From Burkholderiaceae bacterium (GTDB lineage Bacteria; Pseudomonadota; Gammaproteobacteria; Burkholderiales; Burkholderiaceae_C), in the NCBI GenBank assembly GCA_017992055.1, contig JAGOPK010000001.1, forward strand, positions 620,001 to 684,000: a stretch of 64,000 bases of DNA, in the 5' to 3' direction. A program made the translations under genes and the position numbers. Below, one piece after another: positions 22,438 to 30,533 of the stretch. Each line of letters starts with the position of its first letter. The stretch's first letter is position 1. The notes beneath the pieces are model-generated. The model saw nothing but the letters and a program-made list of their open reading frames with translations. It was not told where the DNA came from and did not search any database.

Positions 22438-22983
22438 ATGAACCATCGCCAACTGCTGGCCGCCACGGCCATCACCCTGCTGTCGGCCACCGCCGCCCAG
22501 GCCGCCGAGCTGTACGGCACGGCCTCGCTGGGCCGCTCCGACTGGAAGGTCGACGACGAGCCCGGCATTTCCATCGACAAGACCGGCACCGGCTTCAAGC
22601 TGGGCCTGGGCGCGCAGCTGACGCCCAACCTCGCCGTCGAAGGCGGCTATGTGTCGCTGGGCAAGGCCAGGCTCAGCGGCGCCGGTGGCAGCGGGTCGGT
22701 TAAGGGCCAGGGCGTGTTCGCCGATCTGGTGGGCAGCCTGCCGATCAACAGCGAGGTGGCGCTGTTTGCCAAGCTCGGCGTGTTCCATGGCAAGGCCAAG
22801 GCCAGCGCCTCGGGCATCAGCGAAAGCGACAGCGGCACCGACGCCAAGTTCGGCTTCGGCGCCAGCTATGCGCTGAGCAAGACCACCCAGCTGCGCGCCG
22901 AGTGGGAGCGTTACCGCTTCAACCTCAGCGGCGACAAGGGCGACGTCGATCTGCTGTCGGTGGGCCTGAACTTCGCGTTCTGA
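22438..22983 (+). CDS. Small outer-membrane beta-barrel protein (OmpA-like barrel family)
   Basis: A 181-residue predicted outer-membrane barrel. A signal peptide ends near AAQA-AEL (residue about 21). The mature part shows alternating amphipathic strands (LYGTASLGRSDWKV, GFKLGLGAQLTPNLAVEGGYV, KFGFGASYALSKTTQLRAEWERYRF) and ends in a terminal Phe (LNFAF), the BAM recognition signal. The size fits an 8-stranded barrel of the OmpA N-terminal or OmpX type. No ligand or enzymatic role is visible. It is a single gene with an AAGGGAAGA-type ribosome site before the ATG and a strong hairpin after its stop. Confidence 0.85.
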   Translation: MNHRQLLAATAITLLSATAAQAAELYGTASLGRSDWKVDDEPGISIDKTGTGFKLGLGAQLTPNLAVEGGYVSLGKARLSGAGGSGSVKGQGVFADLVGSLPINSEVALFAKLGVFHGKAKASASGISESDSGTDAKFGFGASYALSKTTQLRAEWERYRFNLSGDKGDVDLLSVGLNFAF

Positions 22984-23000
22984 CCCCCAGAGGTCGCCAC

Positions 23001-23027
23001 GGGGCGGCAAAGCTACTTTGCCGCCCC
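23001..23027 (+). terminator. Strong hairpin terminator after the barrel gene
   Basis: GGGGCGGCAAAG-CTA-CTTTGCCGCCCC, a perfect 12-bp stem with a 3-base loop, 17 bases after the stop. The downstream bases GAATCAGTG lack a T-run, but the A/T base of the stem and its stability make a transcription stop likely. Confidence 0.75.
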
Positions 23028-23136
23028 GAATCAGTGCAATCCCTGAGGTTTTTGGGGCTGCATGCGAGAATCCGACGCAACTTCATCTCCAGCCTGCCGC
23101 CAGGGAGGGTGATCTCGCATCACCGCAGGCGGCGCC

Positions 23137-23964
23137 TTGCACTTGTCCAGCGACACCCTGATCGAGATCGACCACGTCACGTTCGGCTATGACGCAAGCC
23201 GCACGATCCTCAATGACGTGAGCCTGCGCTTTGCGCGCGGCAAGGTCACGGCCGTGCTCGGCGGCTCGGGCTGCGGCAAGACCACGCTGCTGCGCCTGAT
23301 CGGCGGCGTGCACGGCGCCAACTCGGGCCGGGTGGTCTTCGACGGCGAGACCATCGATGTGCACGACCGGGCCCAGCTCTACCGCCTGCGCCGGCGCCTG
23401 GGCATGCTGTTCCAGTTCGGCGCGCTGTTCACCGACCTGACGGTGTTCGACAACGTGGCCTATCCGCTGCGCGAGATGACCGACCTGCCCGAGGCGCTGA
23501 TCCGCGACATCGTGCTGATGAAGCTCAATGCCGTGGGCCTGCGCGGCGCCGCCTCGCTGAAGATCAGCGAGGTCTCGGGCGGCATGGCGCGGCGCATCGC
23601 GCTGGCCCGCGCGATTGCGCTGGACCCCGAGCTGATCATGTACGACGAGCCCTTTGCCGGCCTGGACCTGATCAGCATGGGCGTGGCCGCCAAGCTGATC
23701 CGCACCCTCAACGACGTCACCGGCGCCACCTCGCTGGTGATCAGCCACGACGTGCCCGAGTGCATGGCCATCAGCGACCATGTGGTGCTGCTGGCCGGCG
23801 GCGGCCGCATCGTGGCCCAGGGCACGCCGGCCGAGCTGATGGACAGCAGCGACCCCGAGGTGCGGCAGTTCGTGCGCGGCGAGCCCGACGGCCCGGTCAA
23901 GTTCCACTATCCCGCGCCCGACATGGCCAGCGACTACGGCCTGGCCGGCGGAGCCCAGCGATGA
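23137..23964 (+). CDS. mlaF: Phospholipid ABC transporter ATP-binding protein MlaF
   Basis: A 275-residue ATPase of the Mla retrograde phospholipid transport system. It has Walker A GGSGCGKTT (residues 42-50), the Q-loop in LFQFGALF, signature VSGGMARR and Walker B LIMYDEPFAGLD, all typical of MlaF. No ATG is well placed. TTG at 23137 or 23143 gives the expected N-terminus, so the start is uncertain by a few codons. It is first of a six-gene operon and overlaps mlaE by 4 bases. The 153-base gap upstream holds a terminator and a weak GAGAAT -10 near 23066. Confidence 0.94.
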   Translation: MHLSSDTLIEIDHVTFGYDASRTILNDVSLRFARGKVTAVLGGSGCGKTTLLRLIGGVHGANSGRVVFDGETIDVHDRAQLYRLRRRLGMLFQFGALFTDLTVFDNVAYPLREMTDLPEALIRDIVLMKLNAVGLRGAASLKISEVSGGMARRIALARAIALDPELIMYDEPFAGLDLISMGVAAKLIRTLNDVTGATSLVISHDVPECMAISDHVVLLAGGGRIVAQGTPAELMDSSDPEVRQFVRGEPDGPVKFHYPAPDMASDYGLAGGAQR

Positions 23965-24755
23965 CCGGCCTGCTCGATCTGCTGGCGCGCCTGGGGGCGG
24001 GCGTGCTGGCCACGCTGCGTGGCTGGGGCCGGGCGGCGATGTTCTTCGCCGACCTGCTGCTGGCCCTGCCGGCGGCGCTGCGCCGCTTCGGCCTGGTGGT
24101 GACGCAGATCCATGCCATCGGCAACCGCTCGATGGTCATCATCCTGGCCTCGGGCATGGCCGTGGGTTTCGTGCTGGCGCTGCAGCTGTACAACACGCTG
24201 ATCACCTTCGGCGCGGCCGAGTCGCTGGGCCTGGTGGTCAACCTGAGCCTGGTGCGCGAGCTGGGGCCGGTGGTCACGGCGCTGCTGTTCGCCGGCCGTG
24301 CCGGCACCTCGCTGACGGCCGAGATCGGGCTGATGAAGGCCGGCGAGCAGATCGCCGCGCTGGAGCTGATGGCCATCGATCCGCGCCAGCGCGTGCTGGC
24401 GCCGCGTTTCCTGGCCGGCGTGATCTCGATGCCGCTGCTGGCCATCCTGTTCTCGGCCATCGGCATCCTCGGCGCCTGGGTGGTGGCGGTGGGCCTGATC
24501 GGCATCGACGCGGGCAACTTCTGGGCCATCCAGCAGAACGGCGTCGACGTCTGGCGCGACGTGGGCAACGGCGTCATCAAGAGCTTTGTCTTCGGCATCG
24601 TCTGCACCGCAGTGGCCCTGTACCAGGGCTACGAGACCGAGGCCACGCCCGAAGGCGTGGCCTATGCGACCACGCGCACCGTGGTGGTCTCGTCGCTGGG
24701 CGTGCTGGGCATGGACTTCATCCTCACCGCGCTGATGTTCTCGACCGGGCGCTGA
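23961..24755 (+). CDS. mlaE: Phospholipid ABC transporter permease MlaE
   Basis: A 264-residue inner-membrane permease with about five hydrophobic segments. It carries the MlaE signatures GMAVGFVLALQLYNTLITFGA, RELGPVVTALLFAGRAGTSLTAEIGLMKAGEQIAALELM and a C-terminal YQGYETEATPEGVAYATTRTVV segment that contacts MlaF. ATGA overlap with mlaF fixes the start. Confidence 0.96.
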   Translation: MTGLLDLLARLGAGVLATLRGWGRAAMFFADLLLALPAALRRFGLVVTQIHAIGNRSMVIILASGMAVGFVLALQLYNTLITFGAAESLGLVVNLSLVRELGPVVTALLFAGRAGTSLTAEIGLMKAGEQIAALELMAIDPRQRVLAPRFLAGVISMPLLAILFSAIGILGAWVVAVGLIGIDAGNFWAIQQNGVDVWRDVGNGVIKSFVFGIVCTAVALYQGYETEATPEGVAYATTRTVVVSSLGVLGMDFILTALMFSTGR

Positions 24756-24778
24756 ACGGCGGCTTAGGACACACACAC

Positions 24779-25264
24779 ATGGCAAAACGCAATCTTGAAA
24801 TCCTGGTCGGCCTGTTCGTGATGCTGGGCCTGCTGGCCCTGGTGTTCGTGGCCCTGAAGGCCGCCAACCTGACCAGCTTCAGCAATGGCGCCACCTACAC
24901 GCTGAGCGCGCGCTTCGACAACATCGGCGGCCTGAAGCCGCGCGCGCCGGTGCGCTCGGCCGGCGTGGTGGTGGGCCGCGTCACCTCGATCAGCCTGGAC
25001 CCCAAGACCTACCAGGGCGTGGTCATGCTGGAGGTCAACCGCGGCTTCGAGTTTCCCAAGGACAGCTCGGCCAAGATCCTCACCGCCGGCCTGCTGGGCG
25101 ACCAGTACATCGGCCTGGAGCCGGGCGGCGACACCGCCAACCTGGCCGCCGGCGACACCATCAAGCAGACCCAGTCGGCGGTGGTGCTGGAGAACCTGAT
25201 CGGCCAGTTCCTGTTCAACAAGGCCGCCGATGCCGGCGGCGGCGAAGCCGGAGCCAAGCCATGA
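24779..25264 (+). CDS. mlaD: MCE-domain phospholipid-binding protein MlaD
   Basis: A 161-residue inner-membrane-anchored MCE protein that forms a hexameric ring handing lipids between MlaC and MlaFEB. One transmembrane helix spans residues about 8-28 and one MCE domain about 38-118 (DNIGGLKPRAPVRSAGVVVGRV, GLLGDQYIGLEPGG). The following helix (VLENLIGQFLF) would line the central pore. The C-terminus is Gly/Ala rich. It overlaps mlaA by 4 bases. Confidence 0.95.
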   Translation: MAKRNLEILVGLFVMLGLLALVFVALKAANLTSFSNGATYTLSARFDNIGGLKPRAPVRSAGVVVGRVTSISLDPKTYQGVVMLEVNRGFEFPKDSSAKILTAGLLGDQYIGLEPGGDTANLAAGDTIKQTQSAVVLENLIGQFLFNKAADAGGGEAGAKP

Positions 25265-25992
25265 TGCGCCGTTTTTCGGGCCTGCTGGCCCTGGGCCTGG
25301 TGGTGCTGCTGAGCGCCGGTTGCGCCAGCGTGCCCGCCGATGCCGGCCGCACCCGCAGCGATCCCTTCGAGCGCTTCAACCGCCATGTGTTCGCCTTCAA
25401 CGAGGGCCTGGACCAGGCGGTGATCAAGCCCGCCGCGCTGACCTACCAGAGCCTGGTGCCGCAGCCCGTGCGCACCGGCATCGGCAACTTCTTCGGCAAC
25501 CTCGGCGACGCCTGGACCACGGTCAACCTGTTCCTGCAGGCCAAGCCCGAGGCCGGGCTGAACATGGGCATGCGCACCGCGGTGAACACGGTGCTGGGCC
25601 TGGGCGGCCTGCTCGACGTGGCCGAGGAGGCCGGCCTGGAGCGCAGCAGCGTCGAGGACCTGGGCCAGACCCTGGGCCGCTGGGGCGTGCGCAGCGGGCC
25701 CTATCTGGTGCTGCCGCTGCTGGGCCCGTCGACGCTGCGCGACACGGCCGGCCTGCTGGCCGACGTCAAGGACAGCGGCCCGGCCCTGGTGTTCAGCGAA
25801 AACCGCGACCGCTTCGCCGGCACCGCGCTGCAGGTGCTCAACACCCGCGTCAAGCTGCTGGGCGCCGAGCGCATGCTCGACGAGATCGCCCTCGACAAGT
25901 ACACGCTGCTGCGCGATGCCTACCTGGCGCGGCGGCGCAGCCTGATCTACGACGGCGACCCGCCGGAGGACGCGGCTCCGCCCGCCAAGTGA
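25261..25992 (+). CDS. mlaA: Outer-membrane lipoprotein MlaA (VacJ)
   Basis: A 243-residue lipoprotein that removes misplaced phospholipids from the outer leaflet of the outer membrane and passes them to MlaC. Lipobox SAGC gives Cys21. Family motifs are DPFERFNRHVFAFNEGLD, VRTGIGNFFGNLGDAWTTVN, a GVRSGPYLVLPLLGPSTLRDT stretch and a C-terminal LDEIALDKYTLLRDAYLARR. In E. coli this gene sits apart from the mla operon; here it lies inside it, as in many betaproteobacteria. Confidence 0.95.
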   Translation: MMRRFSGLLALGLVVLLSAGCASVPADAGRTRSDPFERFNRHVFAFNEGLDQAVIKPAALTYQSLVPQPVRTGIGNFFGNLGDAWTTVNLFLQAKPEAGLNMGMRTAVNTVLGLGGLLDVAEEAGLERSSVEDLGQTLGRWGVRSGPYLVLPLLGPSTLRDTAGLLADVKDSGPALVFSENRDRFAGTALQVLNTRVKLLGAERMLDEIALDKYTLLRDAYLARRRSLIYDGDPPEDAAPPAK

Positions 25993-26064
25993 ACCGCCGC
26001 GCCGGCTGGCGCGTTGTGGCGGCGGGCCCATGGCCCGCCCCCCGAACCTGAAGGACATCCCCCC

Positions 26065-26682
26065 ATGCTGCGACGCCACCTGATCTCTGCCTTCGTCCTG
26101 GCTTCCGCCACGCTGGCCGCACCGCTGGTGCAGGCCCAGGCCCAGGCCGCCGATGCCTTCGTCAAGCAGCTGTCGGCCGAGGTCATCGACACCGCCAAGA
26201 CCGACAAGTCGATCCAGAACGGCGACATCGGCAAGATCCGCAGCCTGGTCGATGGCAAGGTCATGCCGCATGTCAACTTCGAGCGCATGACGGCCATGTC
26301 GGTGGGCCCGCAGTGGCGCAGCGCCACCCCCGAGCAGAAGAAGCGCATGCTCGAAGAGTTCAAGACGCTGATGATCAACACCTACTCGGGCGCGCTGACC
26401 CAGGTCAAGGACCAGGCCGTGGTCGTCAAACCGCTGCGCCCGGGCGCGGCCGACGGCGGCGAGGTGGTGGTGCGCAGCGAGGTGCGTGGCAAGGGCGATC
26501 CGATCCAGCTGGACTACCGGCTGGAGAAGGCCGGCGACGGCTGGAAGATCTACGACGTCAACGTCGGCGGCTTCTGGCTGGTCGAGGCCTACAAGGGCCA
26601 GTTCGCCAAGGACCTGTCCAACGGCGGCCTGGATGCGCTGATCGGCCGCCTGGCCGAGAAGAACAAGGCGCTGGCCAAGTAA
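26065..26682 (+). CDS. mlaC: Periplasmic phospholipid shuttle MlaC
   Basis: A 205-residue periplasmic protein that carries phospholipid between MlaA and MlaD. A signal peptide ends near VQAQAQA (about residue 22-24). The mature domain shows the MlaC/Ttg2D pattern: SLVDGKVMPHVNFERMTAMSVGPQWRSATPEQKKRM, followed by YSGALTQVKDQ and DGWKIYDVNVGGFWLVEAYKGQF. ATG at 26065 is chosen over an upstream in-frame ATG because of AAGGA just before it and the proper signal peptide. Confidence 0.95.
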   Translation: MLRRHLISAFVLASATLAAPLVQAQAQAADAFVKQLSAEVIDTAKTDKSIQNGDIGKIRSLVDGKVMPHVNFERMTAMSVGPQWRSATPEQKKRMLEEFKTLMINTYSGALTQVKDQAVVVKPLRPGAADGGEVVVRSEVRGKGDPIQLDYRLEKAGDGWKIYDVNVGGFWLVEAYKGQFAKDLSNGGLDALIGRLAEKNKALAK

Positions 26683-26691
26683 GCACAGGCC

Positions 26692-26988
26692 ATGGGCTCC
26701 CCCACCGCCATCCGCCTGCCGGCCACGCTGACGCTGGGCGAGGCCCGCGCCACGCTGGCCCAGCTGGCGCCGCAGCTGCAGGCCACCGCCGATCCGGTGC
26801 TGGATGCCTCGGACCTGCACACGCTGGACTCGTCGGCCCTGGCCCTGCTGCTGGAATGCAGCCGCCAGGCCGCCGCCGCCGGCCGGCGTCTGCGTGTCAT
26901 CGGCGCGCCGCCCAAGCTGGTGCAGCTGGCCCGGCTGTATGGCGTGGATCCGTTGCTGGGCCTGGCGCCGGCGGCCGACGCCGCCTGA
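26692..26988 (+). CDS. mlaB: STAS-domain protein MlaB
   Basis: A 98-residue single STAS domain, the cytoplasmic subunit that binds MlaF and supports transporter assembly. Visible features are LPATLTLGEARATLAQL, the central ASDLHTLDSSALALLLECSRQA loop-helix and LRVIGAPPKLVQLARLYGVDPLL, as in MlaB/SpoIIAA-like proteins. It is last in the operon. Its stop is directly followed, without a spacer, by the stop codon of convergent hexR. Confidence 0.9.
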   Translation: MGSPTAIRLPATLTLGEARATLAQLAPQLQATADPVLDASDLHTLDSSALALLLECSRQAAAAGRRLRVIGAPPKLVQLARLYGVDPLLGLAPAADAA

Positions 26989-27894
26989 TCAGACGCTGGC
27001 GTCGTTGGCCGATCCTGCGGGATGGGCCGGCTGGGCATAGCGCTTGGCGCGCAGATTGCGCTTGATCTCCTGCAGCGCCGGGCGGCTGCCGGCGCCCAGG
27101 CGCAGCGCCACGCCGGTGGTCAGCACGTCCACCACCAGCAGGTGCAGCAGGCGCGACACCATCGGGCTGTAGCGGTCGGCATCCTCGGGATGGTCGGCGG
27201 CCAGCAGCACCTGGTTGTGCGCCAGCGTCCACTGCGCCAGCGGCGAGCCGCTGGCCGTCAGCACGATCACCGTCGCGCCCTTGCGGCGGGCGATGTCGGC
27301 GGCATCGATCAGGTCGCGGCTGCGGCCCGAGTTGCTGAACACAACCGCGCAGTCGCCCGCGCCCAGCATGGTGGCGCTCATCACCTGCACATGGCCGTCG
27401 CTGGAGGCGCCGGTGTGCACGCCCAGGCGGAAGAACTTGTGCTGTGCATCCTGGGCCACGATGCCCGAGTTGCCGACGCCGTAGAACTCGATGCGGCGGT
27501 GCGCGGCGGCGGTGGCCGTCAGCGCCGCGATGGCCTGGTCGAAGGCATGGCTGGCGGCGTCGTTGCGGAACTTCAGCATCGCCGCCACCGCGTTGTCGAT
27601 GACCTTGACGATCAGGTCGCCGGGCTTGTCGTCCTCGTCGACCGCGCGGTGCACAAAGGGCACGCCTTCGTTGACCGTGCCGGCCAGCTTGAGCTTGAAG
27701 TCGGCCAGGCCGTCATAGCCCACGCTGCGGCAGAAGCGCACCACGGTGGGCTTGCTGACATGCGAGCGCTCGGCCAGCTCGCCCACCGGCAGCGTGGCAA
27801 AGGCGCGTGGATCGGCCAGCAGCAGCTTGGCCACCCGCTGCTCGGCCGGCGGCAGGGCCGGCATCGAGGCTTTCACACGTTCGAGCATGGACAT
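26989..27894 (-). CDS. hexR: RpiR-family transcriptional regulator HexR
   Basis: A 301-residue regulator of central carbohydrate genes, which typically responds to 2-keto-3-deoxy-6-phosphogluconate. An N-terminal RpiR helix-turn-helix (residues about 1-78; LPVGELAERSHVSKPTVVRFCRSVGYDGLADFKLKL) is followed by a SIS sugar-phosphate domain (about 125-255; RIEFYGVGNSGIVAQDAQHKF, VVFSNSGRSRDLI). It lies 8 bases downstream of zwf in the same direction, so it is probably in a zwf-hexR operon and autoregulated through the operator upstream of zwf. Confidence 0.92.
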   Translation of the reverse strand: MSMLERVKASMPALPPAEQRVAKLLLADPRAFATLPVGELAERSHVSKPTVVRFCRSVGYDGLADFKLKLAGTVNEGVPFVHRAVDEDDKPGDLIVKVIDNAVAAMLKFRNDAASHAFDQAIAALTATAAAHRRIEFYGVGNSGIVAQDAQHKFFRLGVHTGASSDGHVQVMSATMLGAGDCAVVFSNSGRSRDLIDAADIARRKGATVIVLTASGSPLAQWTLAHNQVLLAADHPEDADRYSPMVSRLLHLLVVDVLTTGVALRLGAGSRPALQEIKRNLRAKRYAQPAHPAGSANDASV

Positions 27895-27902
27895 GGTGCA
27901 GC

Positions 27903-29348
27903 CTAACTCTCTTCGTCCCAGGTGCAGCCGTCGCGCGCCACCATCGCGCTGGCGGCCGGCGGCCCCCAGCTGCCGGCGGCATACAGGCGCGGGCCGTGCG
28001 GATCGCTGGCCCAGGCATGCAGGATGGGCTCGACCCAGCGCCAGGCCTGCTCCTGCTCGTCCGAGCGCACAAACAGGTTCAGCCGGCCGGCGATGGCATC
28101 CAGCAGCAGGCGCTCGTAGGCGCCCACACGTTCGCTGGCGAAGGCGCGGTCGAAGTCCAGGTCCAGCTTCACCGGCGCCAGCAGCTCGCCCTGGCCCGAG
28201 CCCTTGGCGGCCAGCAGGTGCAGCTCCAGCCCGTCTTCCGGCTGCAGCTTGATGACCAGCTTGTTGGCGCGGGCCGAGCCCGGAAAGATCGGATGCGGCA
28301 CCGGCCGGAAGTTGACGACGATCTGCGCGTCGCGCGCCGCCAGGCGCTTGCCGGTGCGCAGGTAGAAGGGCACGCCGGCCCAGCGCCAGTTCTGCACCTC
28401 GGTGCGCAGCGCGACAAAGGTCTCGCAGCGGCTGTCGGCCGGCACCTTGGCCTCGTCCAGATAGCCCGGCACGGCCCGGCCGGCGATGCTGCCGGCCTTG
28501 TACTGGCCACGCACCACGTCGCGGGCCACGGTCTCGGGCGTGAAGGCCTTCAGCGACTTCAGCACCTTCAGCTTCTCGTCGCGGATGGCATCGGCGTCGT
28601 GGGTCGACGGCGGCTCCATCGCGATCATCGTCAGCAGCTGCAGTGCATGGTTCTGCACCATGTCGCGCAGGGCGCCGGTGCCGTCGTAGAAGTCGCCGCG
28701 CGTGCCCACGCCCAGGCTCTCGGCCAGCGTGATCTGGATGTTGGCCACGCTCTCGCGGCGCCACAGCGGCTCGAACAGCGCATTGCCGAAGCGCAGCGCC
28801 ATCAGGTTCTGCACGCTGGGCTTGCCCAGGTAGTGGTCGATGCGGAAGGCCTGCTGCTCCTGGAACACCGCGCGCACCACGCGGTTGATCTGCTGGGCGC
28901 TGGCCAGGTCGTGGCCCAGCGGCTTTTCCAGCACCACGCGCACGTTCGGGCCGTTCAGCCCGGCCACGCCCAGCTGCTCGCAGATCACCGGAAACAGGTG
29001 CGGCGCGGTGGCCAGGTACAGCACCACGGTGTCGGCGCCGCGCTGGTCCAGCCAGGCCTTCAGGTGGGTGTAATGCGCTGGCTGCGACAGGTCCATGCGC
29101 CGGTAGTGCAGCAGCTCGGCGAAGCGCGCGAACTCCTCGTCGCTGGGGCGCTTGGCGCTGTCCACCTCGACGAAGCGGTCGCGGATGAACTGGCGGTAGT
29201 CGGCATCGCTGCGCTCGTCGCGGGCCACGGCCAGGATGCGTCCGTCCGGCGGCAGCTTGCCGTGGCGGAAGGCCTGGAACAGGGCGGGCATGAGCTTGCG
29301 CCAGGTGAGGTCGCCGGTACCGCCAAAGAAGACGAGGTCGAAGGCCAT
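27903..29348 (-). CDS. zwf: Glucose-6-phosphate 1-dehydrogenase
   Basis: A 481-residue enzyme oxidising glucose 6-phosphate to 6-phosphogluconolactone with NAD(P)+, the entry to the pentose phosphate and Entner-Doudoroff routes. The dinucleotide loop is FGGTGDLTWRK (residues about 8-18), EKPLGHD is present, and the substrate/active-site motif is RIDHYLGK. The C-terminal domain ends SWGPPAASAM. ATG at 29348 starts at the family N-terminus. It heads a zwf-hexR operon, with a promoter and a HexR-like operator directly upstream. Confidence 0.97.
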   Translation of the reverse strand: MAFDLVFFGGTGDLTWRKLMPALFQAFRHGKLPPDGRILAVARDERSDADYRQFIRDRFVEVDSAKRPSDEEFARFAELLHYRRMDLSQPAHYTHLKAWLDQRGADTVVLYLATAPHLFPVICEQLGVAGLNGPNVRVVLEKPLGHDLASAQQINRVVRAVFQEQQAFRIDHYLGKPSVQNLMALRFGNALFEPLWRRESVANIQITLAESLGVGTRGDFYDGTGALRDMVQNHALQLLTMIAMEPPSTHDADAIRDEKLKVLKSLKAFTPETVARDVVRGQYKAGSIAGRAVPGYLDEAKVPADSRCETFVALRTEVQNWRWAGVPFYLRTGKRLAARDAQIVVNFRPVPHPIFPGSARANKLVIKLQPEDGLELHLLAAKGSGQGELLAPVKLDLDFDRAFASERVGAYERLLLDAIAGRLNLFVRSDEQEQAWRWVEPILHAWASDPHGPRLYAAGSWGPPAASAMVARDGCTWDEES

Positions 29349-29370
29349 GGGCTGCGTCTGGAAGAGAGGA

Positions 29371-29385
29371 TGTAACTTGGTTACT
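29371..29385 (-). promoter_or_regulatory. Probable HexR operator upstream of zwf
   Basis: Plus-strand TGTAACTTGGTTACT has perfect GTAAC/GTTAC arms around TTG. The gammaproteobacterial HexR consensus is close to TGTAATTAAATTACA. It lies 23-37 bases before the zwf ATG and right after the predicted -10, across the transcription start, where a repressor would block zwf-hexR. Confidence 0.6.
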
Positions 29386-29391
29386 TATTCC

Positions 29392-29420
29392 ATGATGCAG
29401 CAGTTTCTTCGCGGGGTCAA
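29392..29420 (-). promoter_or_regulatory. Candidate promoter of zwf-hexR
   Basis: On the minus strand: TTGACC (29420-29415, 5 of 6 to consensus), a 17-base spacer, CATCAT (29397-29392, 4 of 6). The start site would fall near 29385, inside the HexR-like palindrome. The -35 overlaps the stop codon of the upstream beta-helix gene. Confidence 0.55.
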
Positions 29421-30409
29421 TCGGGCGGCAGGGCGCCGGCGCGGTCGTCGTGGCTGCTGGCGCCCGTGCCCAGCTCGATGCGGCCGCCGCCCAGCCACTG
29501 GTTGCCATGGCTGGCCACCGGCGTGCCGGGCGGCAGCCGCTCGGTCCACACGCGCACCGGCACGCCGCGTGCGCCCAGGCGGTTGACGAAGACGTTGTGC
29601 TCCAGCAGCAGGCGGCTGCCCGGCCAGGCGCGGCCGCCGTCGGCCTCGGCGCCATAGGCCAGCATCACCGGGTTCTGCGTCTGCGGCCCCTGGCCCAGGC
29701 GGTTGTGGGCCAGGCGCACCTCGCCGCCATTGGGCAGGTCCAGCACATAGGACGAGCGGCCATCGCGCCCGTCGTCCAGACGGTTGTGCTCGATCAGCGA
29801 CTGGCGCGCCCGGCTCTTCACCAGATGGCCCTCGAAGCCGTTGGCAAAGCGGCTGTGGCGCAGCGTGAAGCGGCCGATGCGGCCCACGTACAGCAGGTGC
29901 GGCAGCGAGCCGCTCTGCACCGGCGCATCGCTGAACTCGCAGTCGGCGATGTCCAGCTCGGCCTCGCCATGGTTGCCGGTGAGCAGGCCGTTCTGGTTGT
30001 CGCGGAAGCTGCAGCCGCGCAGGCGCAGCCGGCCACGCTCGAAGCGGATGCCGGCGCCGTTGCGGTCGGGCACACGCGCGCCCTCGAAGTGGAGGTTCTC
30101 GATCTGGAAGTCGCCGTCGCGCAGCACCCAGATGGCCTTGCCCTCGGCATGGCGGCCGTCGGCGATCAGCCGCGGCGCGCGGTCGCCGATGCCGACGATG
30201 CGCAGCCGCCGGTGCAGCAGCACGGCCACGTCGCCGCGGTAGTCGCCGCTGGCGATGGCCACGGTGTCGCCGTCGCGGGCCTCGTGCAGCGCATCGGCGA
30301 TGCGGGCAAAGCGCTGGCCGGGGCCGACGCCCAGCGTCGCCGAGCCGGCTTGGGCCCAGGCCAGGGACGGCAGGCCCAGCGCGGCCTGCCACAGCGTGCG
30401 GCGGTGCAT
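29417..30409 (-). CDS. Secreted right-handed beta-helix (pectate-lyase-like) protein
   Basis: A 330-residue predicted exported protein. A signal peptide ends at AWA-QA (about residue 19), followed by QRFARIADALHEARDGDTVAIASGDYRGD, the usual cap of parallel beta-helix proteins. Successive short repeats follow (FQIENLHFEGARV, GAGIRFERGRLRLRGCSFRDNQNGLLTGNHG, SLIEHNRLDDG, EVRLAHNRLGQG, LLLEHNVFVNRLG), a pattern of right-handed coils. No catalytic signature of a known polysaccharide lyase is recognised, so substrate and activity are unknown. It sits upstream of zwf on the same strand, about 68 bases from its ATG, and is divergent from tal. Confidence 0.75.
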   Translation of the reverse strand: MHRRTLWQAALGLPSLAWAQAGSATLGVGPGQRFARIADALHEARDGDTVAIASGDYRGDVAVLLHRRLRIVGIGDRAPRLIADGRHAEGKAIWVLRDGDFQIENLHFEGARVPDRNGAGIRFERGRLRLRGCSFRDNQNGLLTGNHGEAELDIADCEFSDAPVQSGSLPHLLYVGRIGRFTLRHSRFANGFEGHLVKSRARQSLIEHNRLDDGRDGRSSYVLDLPNGGEVRLAHNRLGQGPQTQNPVMLAYGAEADGGRAWPGSRLLLEHNVFVNRLGARGVPVRVWTERLPPGTPVASHGNQWLGGGRIELGTGASSHDDRAGALPPD

Positions 30410-30447
30410 GGCGGCGATTGTCGGCGCGGCCGTTGCCGTTCCACGCC

Positions 30448-30489
30448 GTCACCGTTTGGTAACCCGCGCGCCGGTGGACGCGTTCTAAT
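30448..30489 (+). promoter_or_regulatory. Inverted repeat and -10 element upstream of tal
   Basis: GTCACCGTTTGGTAAC (30448-30463) is an imperfect inverted repeat (arms match 5 of 6). TCTAAT (30484-30489) is a 5-of-6 -10 element 44 bases before the tal ATG. No -35 with normal spacing is evident. The 10-mer ACCGTTTGGT recurs at 33850-33859, before the ABC transporter operon. Confidence 0.4.
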
Positions 30490-30533
30490 CCGTGCCGGCC
30501 CCCTGGCCTCAATCCTGCATCGAACCCGTCGCC

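Noticed and set aside
30448-30463. Inverted repeat before tal as a HexR operator.
   Set aside because: Its half-sites (GTCACC/GGTAAC) are arranged differently from the GTAAC/GTTAC arms at zwf, so HexR binding is not supported.
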